Assembly: GCA_017467605.1 (NCBI GenBank)
Contig: JAFUSQ010000028.1
Span: 1 to 38,228 of the forward strand
Reading direction: 5' to 3'
DNA length: 38,228 nucleotides
DNA from: a bacterium
Lineage (GTDB): Bacteria; Cyanobacteriota; Vampirovibrionia; Gastranaerophilales; Gastranaerophilaceae
The stretch's first letter is position 1. Each line of letters opens with the position of its first letter. The position numbers and the translations under genes are program-made. This document shows, piece by piece, positions 30,894-38,228 of the stretch. A model generated the notes under the pieces. That model was not told the DNA's origin. It was given only the letters and a program-made list of their open reading frames with translations, and ran no database searches.

Positions 30894-31823
30894 ATGAATA
30901 TTAAGAATTTTGGGATTTATGCATTTTTATGCGGATTATTTGTGTTGTTTGCCTGTATTTCTGCAAGTGCTGATACAAAACTCACAGAAAACCAGGTAAA
31001 CGATGCATTAATAAAATTAAATCAAGAACTTGTGTTTAATAATAAATGTGATGCCGGTGTGATATCAGAATATGATAAATTAATTCCACAAGTAAAAGAT
31101 AAACAAATGTTAATGAATGTTTATTCATTTAGAGCTGAGTGTAAAAAGAGATTAGGATTACCTTGGAAAGAGGATAATGAAAAAAGTATACAAACACGTT
31201 TTGATTTCATTATTGAAAGAAGTGCACAACGCTACAATAACAAACCGTATGAAGCAATGATGTATGATGCAAATATGGCAGCAGCACATAAGGAGCCTGA
31301 ACTTGCAATAAGAGCATACAGTGAGGCAATTAAATTAAGTCCTTCACCTTATCCTGCCGCTTATTTAAATCGAGCTAATACAAAATTAATGTTAAATGAT
31401 ATTGACGGAGCAATAGCTGACTACCAAAAAGCTTTAAGCGAAAACGCTAAGATAACTTCAGCAAAATCCGAATTTAAAATGTCAAAAGAAGGGGTTGCAG
31501 GGGCATATTCAGGTTTAGCGGGAGCTTACAGTATTAAGGGTGATAATAAGTCAGCATTAACTTATATAACTAAATCCATCAATTTAAATCCTAACAATCT
31601 GCCTGCTTTGTATAATAGAGCTTTAATCAGAAAAGATATGAAACAATACTCTTTAGCTCTGGCTGATGTAAAAAAGATAAAAGAATTAAATAAAACTACT
31701 AAAGTTGAAACTCCAAAAAATGTTTCAGAAGTTATGGCAACAACGCTTGGCGGCAAAAAAGATGATGCTTTTGAAAAGGATATAGATAAGTTGTACAATG
31801 AACTCTTAAAACTTAATAAATAA
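30894..31823 (+). CDS. Secreted TPR-repeat protein
   Basis: A 309-aa protein with signal peptide to about residue 26 (FACISASA|D) and good RBS AAAGGAG. At least three tetratricopeptide repeats can be read: about 125-160 (PELAIRAYSEAIKLSPSPYP), 160-195 (AAYLNRANTKLMLNDIDGAI) and 225-275 (SALTYITKSINLNPNNLPAL, YNRALIRKDMKQYSLALADV). TPRs scaffold protein complexes, here probably in the periplasm. The partner is unknown. Confidence 0.9.
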   Translation: MNIKNFGIYAFLCGLFVLFACISASADTKLTENQVNDALIKLNQELVFNNKCDAGVISEYDKLIPQVKDKQMLMNVYSFRAECKKRLGLPWKEDNEKSIQTRFDFIIERSAQRYNNKPYEAMMYDANMAAAHKEPELAIRAYSEAIKLSPSPYPAAYLNRANTKLMLNDIDGAIADYQKALSENAKITSAKSEFKMSKEGVAGAYSGLAGAYSIKGDNKSALTYITKSINLNPNNLPALYNRALIRKDMKQYSLALADVKKIKELNKTTKVETPKNVSEVMATTLGGKKDDAFEKDIDKLYNELLKLNK

Positions 31824-31832
31824 ATTATTAAT

Positions 31833-31862
31833 AAGAGGAAGGTTTAAAAACCTTCCTCTTTA
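31833..31862. terminator. Bidirectional terminator
   Basis: Stem AAGAGGAAGGTTT / AACCTTCCTCTT between the TPR gene and the convergent nuclease gene, with T or A runs on both sides. Confidence 0.88.
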
Positions 31863-32495
31863 TTTATTACATATTTTTGAATATTCACAATATTTACAGT
31901 TTTCCGTATTACATTGATAAACAGTATCAGAGTTTATTTTTTTACAAATTTCTGCGATACGCTTTTCGTAATCATTTTTCAAATCTGTATTAAATTTAAT
32001 TACATGATTATTTTTATCTCTTAGATTTATATAAACAAAAGAAATTGTTTCGTAATTTTTTAAATATTTATCCAAACATAGCAAATAAATCATTGTTTGA
32101 TAGTCATACTGAGGGTTTTTAGGGGTTGAGCCGGTCTTGTAATCCAAAATATAATAATTCATGCCCTCAAACACAATAGCATCTATTCTTCCTCCTATCC
32201 AAAAATCTTCGACCTTAGAGGATAAATTATACTCTGACTTGTAATAATCCTTTTTAAAAAACGGATTTTCCAATAGTAAATTCCAAACCAGTCTTTCATC
32301 ATCTGTCAAAGATGTTTCAATACGTGAAATATTTACCCCCTGAAGATAGTAATTTGCAAGAGCATGAATTTTTTTACCCTTCTCAAACGGAATTACTGAA
32401 TGAGGAACATTTAATTTTTCTATATATTGATAATAAAATTTTTTAGGACAAAGTTGATATGTTTTTAACATATTAGGAGAAAAACTTATAATCAC
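31860..32495 (-). CDS. PD-(D/E)XK nuclease with iron-sulfur motif (AddB/Cas4-like)
   Basis: A 211-aa RecB-family exonuclease. Active-site residues are visible in order: H44, D105 (GGRIDAIV), D118-Y-K120 (ILDYKTG), and Q133-x3-Y137 (motif Q-x3-Y). Cysteines C16, C200-x2-C203 and C209 give the C...C-x2-C-x5-C pattern that holds a 4Fe-4S cluster in AddB and Cas4. The start is GTG 32495, overlapping the helicase stop in GTGA, with AAAGGAGGT upstream. There are no cas genes, so it is best read as the nuclease subunit of the adjacent helicase, acting on DNA ends during recombination. Confidence 0.9.
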   Translation of the reverse strand: MIISFSPNMLKTYQLCPKKFYYQYIEKLNVPHSVIPFEKGKKIHALANYYLQGVNISRIETSLTDDERLVWNLLLENPFFKKDYYKSEYNLSSKVEDFWIGGRIDAIVFEGMNYYILDYKTGSTPKNPQYDYQTMIYLLCLDKYLKNYETISFVYINLRDKNNHVIKFNTDLKNDYEKRIAEICKKINSDTVYQCNTENCKYCEYSKICNK

Positions 32496-35400
32496 AAAGC
32501 ACCTCCTTTAGATTTCATTGCAGTATTTAGAAGATTTTCAAAAATTATACTTGGCTCATTTTTTTGTTCTTTACCAAACTTGTTTTTCAATTTTTCGCTG
32601 ACACTTATAATAAGTCTGTTTTTGGCCCGAGTAATTGCGACATATAAAAGCCTTAAATTTTCGGATAAAATTTCCTGCTTAATTTCGTACTCTGATTTTG
32701 GCTTATAATTCGGATTTAGGGCTTTTACGGATTCAATAAATTCAGAGGATTTTAAATTTATTGACTCGATTGATAATGACAGATTTTTTTCCGACATTTC
32801 CGGCAAAAATACCAAATTAAATTCATCACCTTTAGATTTATGCATTGTCATAATCTGAACTTTTCCCGCTAAAAAAGATTTATCATCTTCATCTTCTTCC
32901 GAAAAGAACTTAAACCCGCTCAAATTAGGTTTTTTAGATAATTCACCCAGTCTTGACACCGCATATTCAAGTGAATTATTTTTTACACAAATACGTTTTA
33001 TTAGTGTAGAAATCAGATAAATATTGGATTTTTCTATATCACTATTGAAGAAATTTAATCCTATTTTTATTGCAAGCTCGTTAGGCAAAAGATAACAAAG
33101 AGATACCCAATAGTTTAAATCCCAATAAAATCTCTGCAAATCTACACTATCTATATCATCAGCGTTAACCTGAATAAAAGGCTTATCCGATTTTAAAATC
33201 TCACTTGCAAGCCCACGTTTATAAAAGCCTAAATCTGCAAGTGTAGTGTAATTATCAGCAACAACTTTATTGTCAAAAGGAGTTAGAACTATTTTCATAA
33301 CGGCAAAAATTGCTATAAATATTGATTTTTGTTCTAAACATTGATTTCTCGTAATAACTTTCAATCCGCTATTTTCAATTAAATTTTTCCATGCTTCTAC
33401 CTGATAATTATTTCTTAAAAGAATTCCTACAGTATAATCATGGTGTTTTGAAAGCGTTTCTTTTATAAATTTCAGTACATAATTTTTTTCTTCAATTCCG
33501 TTATCAAATATCATTCCAGAAACTGCGCTGCCAACACCGGAATATTGAGGATTTTTACCTTCTACAGGCTGCATAAACATTTTAAAAAATGAATTTTGAC
33601 TATCTTTATTTAAACCCGAATATTCAACAAGTTTGTTGGCAAACTCCCAAACATCTTTAGTACAACGTTGAGAACAGTTCATTGAAACATTATTGTTTTC
33701 TGTAATAAATTTCCTAAACCCTTCAACATCAGCATTAGAAAAAGTTGCAGTAATAGATTGATTAACATCTCCGCACCTTATAACATTTTTGTGCTTTCCT
33801 GACAAAAGCGATATTAATTCCTGCTGAACTCCCGAAGAATCCTGAGCTTCATCTTCTATAACATATTCACAAATATCCTGATAATGCTTTAATATATCCG
33901 GATTTTCTTTCAAAATTCTCACCGAACCCGTCAGCATATCATCATAGTCAATAAGATTATTGTCGCGTAAAGTCTGTTCATATAATTGATAAAAATTCAG
34001 AAAACGATTTAATTTTTCATCAGAATTATTTGTATTCAGAACTTTTCCGCCTCCAATTTTAAAAATTGAAACAGCCCTGTCAAATTCTTCGGAAGTTTTA
34101 TTATTAATTTTCATATTCGCGGAAATTTCACGCAAAATTCTACCTCTTTGAGAATCATCACAAATTTCGAAATCCTCTGATAATCCGAGTTTTTCAAAGT
34201 TTCCGTTTTCTTTTAAAATTCTTAGCGCAAGCCCATGAATTGTGCTAATATTCGGCAATTTAGAAGAATTTTTGCGGACATTTTTTATTCTTTCCCTAAA
34301 ATTCCTTGCAGCCGAATCCATATAAGTCAAAACAAAAATCTTTTCCGGATCTGCACCCTGTTCTAACAATTTAATAATCAAAGCCAATAAAATTGTAGTT
34401 TTTCCCGCGCCCGGCACCGCAGAAATACCCATATATCCGTTTTTATACTCAAGCACAGGCCTTTGATCTGCTCGTGGAATAATTTTAAAACCTGAAGAAT
34501 TTTCATTGGAATCTTCGTCTTTTGAATTTTCAACCAAAATATACGGCTCAATTCCTCCGTAATTTTCGACCCCATTTGAATCAAACAGACTTGAATAACA
34601 AAATATTTTATCTTTTGCACCAAGTGATAATTTTCTTAATACTCTGGCATTTTTATCTTTTGACAGAGAAATATTATCTTCTATCGTATAATCCGATTTA
34701 TCCCAATCCTTTTGAAATACCCACGCATTATATAACGGGCCGGTGTCTGATTTAATCCATTCGGAACTCGTTATATCCAGCCAAATTTGATATTTCGTTT
34801 TAATATGATTATCAATAACTTTTTGCGGGGTTGAAATTATAATATCATTTTGAGAAATTTCCAAAATCGAATAAGGATTTTCCGAAATTATTGAATTTTC
34901 AACCTGCAATATTATATCTGTCTTACGTTTATTAAATTGTTCACCGAAAATGTTTTCAAAATCCGTAATTTGCTTTATGAAAAAATTAAATTTATTAATT
35001 TCTGCATTTTTTAACACACCAAGAGTAAACAGTTCATTGTAAATTTTGATTATTTGCTCGGAAATTTTTTCTTTTGAAACAGACAGTTCTTCAACTAATT
35101 CCTGAAATTTTTTATATTTTTCATTGTATTCCTCATCTTTGAAATCATATGGAATTAGAACTTTATCAGAATGAAATGTTTTCAAAATTTCTTCACAATA
35201 TTTTAACGGAATTAACAAAAATTCTGATAAAATAATCCTTATATCAAATTCGCTTAATGTACTTTTTAATTCGGTATTCAATTTAAGAATCGTAATTGCA
35301 GCTTGAACAAGACGATTTTGAATAAGTTTCTCACTTCCCGAAAGATACAAAAGATTTATGTTTGATTTTAAATTTTCACGAAAAGAAAATTTCAACATTT

Positions 35401-36400
35401 CATCAATTACAGGTGAAACAACAGAAATTTCGCAAGGTCTAACTTTATTTTTTAAGAGTTTTTTTATTTTTAATATCGCATTTTCAAGCATTGCTGAACG
35501 CTTTGAAAAAGATTCATAACTGAAATTCGGCAGAATATTACTTTCATCAAAACATACATTTTTATATAATAAATTTGATTTTTTTTCTGCCGGACTATCC
35601 TCAAGTTTTATAATTTCTGTTTTAAAGATACTCTTTAATTTTTCATAATTATTTTTATCAGCACTTAAATAACCGCAGCGGCTTGAACCCAAAGTATCAA
35701 TGGTAATGAAAGCATCTTTTAATTGTTTTGATAAATATTCAATAAAATCCATACAAATAGGAGTGCATTCATCTGCATCATCTATAACCAAATACTTTAT
35801 ATCTTTAAAGTAATCGGTATTTTTATAAATAAAATTGAACAATAAGCATTGTCTGAGATAGTCAAAATCCCGCAATTCTAAAGTCTTTTTTAAGAATTTT
35901 TTTATAACAAGACTTGCATCATCAGAAAAACCCTCTTTAAGAATTTTTGCTCTTTCTTCTACATCTTTTTGAGATAAATTATTTTGTACAATAAGAGAAT
36001 ATCGTCTGAATATTTGATGCAGTAATGACATTCTGGAATTGTATCCTTTAAATTTCACATCATTCAAAATATCCTTCAGAATAAATTGAGAAACTTCAAG
36101 ACCTGCGAGATTAGGCAATATAACAGGATTATCAAACACATTTCTATCTTCTAAAAATGCCCAATTATCAGATACGGTATTATAAACAAGCGAAAAAAAT
36201 GAATGAACTTGTAATTTTTCAACCGCATCTATGGTGAGTTTTTCAAGAGTTTTGTCAATAAATTTGTTTTTTAACGTAGAATTTTGAACCAGTACAAGAA
36301 TTTCAGAAGCAGGAACTCCGGAATTAAGCAATTGAATATATTTTTCAATCAGCATATCTGTTTTGTCAGATGCAATACTTCCCTCAATCAGCAAATTCAA
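32492..36400 (-). CDS. Large SF1 helicase: degenerate helicase fused to UvrD/AddA-like helicase
   Basis: A 1302-aa protein with RBS AAGGAG. The C-terminal half is a complete SF1A helicase: Walker A SAVPGAGKTT (about 658), FVLTYMDSAARNFRERI (Ia), VIEDEAQDSS (II, about 848), IRCGDVNQSI (III), VQIMTMHKSKGDEFN (V, about 1182) and LLYVAITRAKNRLI (VI, about 1251). The first 640 residues look like a second, decayed helicase: G7-S-I-A-S-D-K13-T14 in place of Walker A, VLVQNSTLKNKFI like motif Ia, and LVIDDADE (about 208) like motif II. AddB also has an inactive helicase fold. There is no C-terminal nuclease; the neighbouring gene supplies one. Likely role: DNA end resection or break repair. Confidence 0.88.
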   Translation of the reverse strand: MNLLIEGSIASDKTDMLIEKYIQLLNSGVPASEILVLVQNSTLKNKFIDKTLEKLTIDAVEKLQVHSFFSLVYNTVSDNWAFLEDRNVFDNPVILPNLAGLEVSQFILKDILNDVKFKGYNSRMSLLHQIFRRYSLIVQNNLSQKDVEERAKILKEGFSDDASLVIKKFLKKTLELRDFDYLRQCLLFNFIYKNTDYFKDIKYLVIDDADECTPICMDFIEYLSKQLKDAFITIDTLGSSRCGYLSADKNNYEKLKSIFKTEIIKLEDSPAEKKSNLLYKNVCFDESNILPNFSYESFSKRSAMLENAILKIKKLLKNKVRPCEISVVSPVIDEMLKFSFRENLKSNINLLYLSGSEKLIQNRLVQAAITILKLNTELKSTLSEFDIRIILSEFLLIPLKYCEEILKTFHSDKVLIPYDFKDEEYNEKYKKFQELVEELSVSKEKISEQIIKIYNELFTLGVLKNAEINKFNFFIKQITDFENIFGEQFNKRKTDIILQVENSIISENPYSILEISQNDIIISTPQKVIDNHIKTKYQIWLDITSSEWIKSDTGPLYNAWVFQKDWDKSDYTIEDNISLSKDKNARVLRKLSLGAKDKIFCYSSLFDSNGVENYGGIEPYILVENSKDEDSNENSSGFKIIPRADQRPVLEYKNGYMGISAVPGAGKTTILLALIIKLLEQGADPEKIFVLTYMDSAARNFRERIKNVRKNSSKLPNISTIHGLALRILKENGNFEKLGLSEDFEICDDSQRGRILREISANMKINNKTSEEFDRAVSIFKIGGGKVLNTNNSDEKLNRFLNFYQLYEQTLRDNNLIDYDDMLTGSVRILKENPDILKHYQDICEYVIEDEAQDSSGVQQELISLLSGKHKNVIRCGDVNQSITATFSNADVEGFRKFITENNNVSMNCSQRCTKDVWEFANKLVEYSGLNKDSQNSFFKMFMQPVEGKNPQYSGVGSAVSGMIFDNGIEEKNYVLKFIKETLSKHHDYTVGILLRNNYQVEAWKNLIENSGLKVITRNQCLEQKSIFIAIFAVMKIVLTPFDNKVVADNYTTLADLGFYKRGLASEILKSDKPFIQVNADDIDSVDLQRFYWDLNYWVSLCYLLPNELAIKIGLNFFNSDIEKSNIYLISTLIKRICVKNNSLEYAVSRLGELSKKPNLSGFKFFSEEDEDDKSFLAGKVQIMTMHKSKGDEFNLVFLPEMSEKNLSLSIESINLKSSEFIESVKALNPNYKPKSEYEIKQEILSENLRLLYVAITRAKNRLIISVSEKLKNKFGKEQKNEPSIIFENLLNTAMKSKGGAL

Positions 36401-36538
36401 TACTCCTTATGATGTAATTCTAACACAAAATATACTAAAAACTACACCCTTGAAATGATTGTCAAAAATCTATAAATAGCCTATGATTTGAGTATCGAAA
36501 AAGTGTTAGTTGGACAATTAATCAAAGGAGAAAAAATT

Positions 36539-36760
36539 ATGGCAAAAAAAGTTAGCTTGACATTAGAAGAACAAATCGGATTTTCAGCAGGTGAAATTTA
36601 TAACTATCTTCACCAAAACGGAACAACTTCATTTGCAAAAATGAAAAAAGAATTAGATTTAAAAGGTAATTTTGCAGACTTAGGTCTAGGCTGGTTAGCA
36701 AGAGAAAACAAAGTTGAAATCGAACAAAAAGGACCTGCTGTAAAAGTTAGCCTTAGATAG
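36539..36760 (+). CDS. Winged-helix protein (DUF2582 type)
   Basis: A 73-aa protein from ATG 36539, 9 bases after AAAGGAG. It matches the small winged-helix family DUF2582: GFSAGEIYNYLHQNGTTSFA, then KMKKELDLKGNFADLGLGWL and AREN-K. The C-terminal wing is VEIEQKGPAVKVSL. These single-domain proteins are presumed DNA-binding but their targets are mostly unknown. It stands 90 bp upstream of the J-protein gene on the same strand and may be co-regulated with it. Confidence 0.85.
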   Translation: MAKKVSLTLEEQIGFSAGEIYNYLHQNGTTSFAKMKKELDLKGNFADLGLGWLARENKVEIEQKGPAVKVSLR

Positions 36761-36849
36761 TTTTAACCATATTTACACATTATTAAAAAATAATTAAAAA
36801 TCAAAAAAATCTTCTATTCTTATATTATCATTAGGATAGGAGATTTTTT

Positions 36850-37890
36850 ATGAAGTATAAAGATTACTATGAAACGTTAGGCGTAAAAAGAGAAGCTACG
36901 GAAGCAGAAATTAAATCCGCATACAGAAAACTTGCCAGAAAATATCACCCTGACGTAAATAAAACAAAAGAAGCCGAAGAAAAATTCAAAGAAATAAATG
37001 AAGCATACGAAGTTTTAGGCGATAAACAGAAGCGTCAAAGATATGACAGTCTTGGAGCCAATTGGCAAGGCGGTGCAGATTATACCCCGCCTCCCGGGTT
37101 TGAAAATTTTGGATTTCAAGGTGGAAACGGTTATCAACAATTCAGTTTCGGCGGTGGCGATATGGGCGGGTTTTCCGACTTTTTCAGTTCACTATTCGGC
37201 GATATGATGGGAGGAGCAGCAGGAGCTTCAAGAGGTGGATTTTCAAGTTTTGACTTTGGAGATTTGGGCGGACAACAAGCTTATACCCGTCAAAGAAGGT
37301 CTAAAACCCAACCGAAACAAGAAGACTTAGATATAACCAAAACCCTTAACGTTACTGCAAAGGACTTGTTTTCAGATTCTCCTATAACAGTAAAATTTAA
37401 CGACATGAGAAAATGTACTCAATGCCCGCCAAACGGAGGTTACTGTACACATTGCGGAAGCACAGGCATAATTAATGATAATAAATCCATAAAAGTCAAA
37501 CTTCCAAAAGAAATTAAAGAAGGGCAAAAAGTTCGTATAAAAGGAGAAGGCAAAGAAAACGCTTACGGACAAAAAGGTGATTTATATTTAATAATAACCC
37601 CTTGTGATAATGAATACGAAATAAAGGGTTCGGATTTAACAAAAGATGTTGAAATAACCCCGCCGGAAGCCGTTTTAGGGTGTAAAAAAGAAATAAAAAC
37701 ACTTCATGGTACTATCGGCATAAAAATTCCGCCAATGACTTCAAGCGGGAAAACTTTAAGATTGAAAGATTTAGGCTTACCTAAAAAATCCGGTGGCTAT
37801 GGGAATTTGAATGCAAGAATTAAAATAGTTTTACCCGAAAAACTTTCAGCAAAAGAAATTGAATTATATAAACAACTCTTTAAAATGTGA
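36850..37890 (+). CDS. CbpA-type J-domain co-chaperone with a half zinc finger
   Basis: A 346-aa Hsp40. The J domain occupies residues 1-70 with the HPD motif (KYHPDVNK). A Gly/Phe-rich region covers about 75-150 ([18 protein letters not shown]). The C-terminal substrate-binding beta domains follow ([40 protein letters not shown]). True DnaJ has four CxxCxGxG repeats between G/F and C-terminal regions. Here only two CxxC pairs remain ([19 protein letters not shown]), enough for one zinc ion. CbpA proteins usually have none, so this is intermediate. It would stimulate DnaK, and ClpB in this window is the usual partner in disaggregation. RBS AGGAG. Confidence 0.93.
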   Translation: MKYKDYYETLGVKREATEAEIKSAYRKLARKYHPDVNKTKEAEEKFKEINEAYEVLGDKQKRQRYDSLGANWQGGADYTPPPGFENFGFQGGNGYQQFSFGGGDMGGFSDFFSSLFGDMMGGAAGASRGGFSSFDFGDLGGQQAYTRQRRSKTQPKQEDLDITKTLNVTAKDLFSDSPITVKFNDMRKCTQCPPNGGYCTHCGSTGIINDNKSIKVKLPKEIKEGQKVRIKGEGKENAYGQKGDLYLIITPCDNEYEIKGSDLTKDVEITPPEAVLGCKKEIKTLHGTIGIKIPPMTSSGKTLRLKDLGLPKKSGGYGNLNARIKIVLPEKLSAKEIELYKQLFKM

Positions 37891-38025
37891 GTTGGAAATT
37901 AGTAAGCTATTAATGTAATAGGGTAATGAGGATTTAACGGTCTTATTACTTACTTTCCATTTCCCTGCGGGATAATTCCCCTTTGGCACTTCGTGCCGCT
38001 TCCTATTGTGGAGGAACCGTTAACA

Positions 38026-38160
38026 CTCCCTCGCCCCTTGTGGGAGAGGGTGGCTGTAAGGCGGGGGAGGGGGCAAGGTCTACGGATTCGTCATTGCGAG
38101 GGAGGAACGACCGAAGCAATCCAGTCTGCTTCGTCATTGCGAGCGAAGCGAAGAATCTCA
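38026..38160 (+). repeat. Joined R2 and R1 repeats
   Basis: CTCCCTCGCCCCTTGTGGGA...GGCGGGGGAGGGGGC (R2, 38026-38077), then CATTGCGAGGGAGGAACGAC...AAGCAATCCAG (R1), then a variant CATTGCGAGCGAAGCGAAGA ending AATCTCA. The 37891-38228 stretch after the J-protein has no convincing gene; 37985-37997 also holds a small GGCAC-TTC-GTGCC hairpin. Confidence 0.82.
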
Positions 38161-38228
38161 ATATTGTTCAAAGACTGTTAAGACCGCTAAGACCGTTAAG
38201 TCCAATACGGTGCTGAAGCACAGATTAA
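38159..38228 (+). repeat. 93-bp dispersed repeat R5, copy C (cut by window end)
   Basis: Matches 18055-18124 with a few substitutions, including the tandem GTTAAGACC units. Preceded by GAAGAATCTC, as is copy B. Confidence 0.85.

Noticed and set aside
37983-38216. Plus-strand ORFs after the J-protein gene
   Set aside because: Again repeat translations (GEGGCKAGEG, SLRGRNDRSNP); such sequences are common false genes.
1-38228. Insertion sequence or prophage
   Set aside because: No transposase, integrase, capsid, portal or terminase gene was recognised; mobility signs are limited to short repeats and the tRNA-bounded segment.

Overview
The window is AT-rich bacterial chromosome. The best guess for its source is a gut member of Candidatus Gastranaerophilales (Melainabacteria/Vampirovibrionia, the non-photosynthetic sister group of cyanobacteria). 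The grounds are family recognition, not a database search: a cyanobacterial-style minC-minD-minE cluster, a secreted triple-SLH protein, several short prepilin-like proteins sharing a nearly identical GFTLAEVLITLG N-terminus, and many small lineage-type proteins of unknown function. Housekeeping genes are clpB, pgk, tRNA-Gln(CUG), minCDE, secG, fusA and a CbpA-type dnaJ. There is no rRNA, CRISPR array, transposase or complete prophage.

Layout. 1-5.8 kb: a small orphan ORF, clpB (with a palindromic repeat inserted in frame), a small AbrB-like regulator divergent from prepilin 1, a small conserved-looking protein, and pgk. 5.8-7.2 kb: tRNA-Gln followed by a short segment bounded by copies of the tRNA 3' end and terminator, carrying a small membrane protein and an Abi_2/HEPN-type abortive-infection protein. 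7.2-11.3 kb: an XRE regulator divergent from prepilin 2, then the SLH protein and another XRE regulator. 11.3-18.0 kb: a VWA lipoprotein converging on a tightly packed six-gene minus-strand operon of envelope proteins: a two-helix membrane protein, a secreted glycine-zipper protein, a membrane-anchored VWA protein, a polytopic protein with a possible FHA-like N-terminus, and two TonB/TolA-like proteins. I know no described system with this composition; it is the best candidate here for a new one. 18.0-20.1 kb: a mosaic of dispersed repeats around prepilin 3 and its divergent XRE regulator. 20.1-23.3 kb: minE (with a long acidic tail), minD, minC and a GH73-like murein hydrolase. 23.5-29.1 kb: NrtR-like regulator, secG, an SDR oxidoreductase, three small unknown proteins and fusA. 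29.3-32 kb: a zinc-ribbon protein, spmA-spmB and a TPR protein. 31.9-36.4 kb: a two-gene helicase-nuclease operon that looks like a rearranged AddAB. 36.5-38.2 kb: a DUF2582-type winged-helix protein, a CbpA-like J protein and more repeats.

Three themes recur. First, each of the three prepilin genes lies head-to-head with a small DNA-binding protein, which suggests local switching of individual pilins. Second, several families of short palindromic repeats fill intergenic space, and one family has entered clpB in frame; prepilin 1 carries a separate 84-bp in-frame insertion duplicating its cleavage motif. Third, envelope proteins dominate 8.9-18 kb, and the SLH protein and one operon protein appear to share the same C-terminal architecture. 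Everything here was read by eye; no alignments, HMM searches or structure predictions were run.
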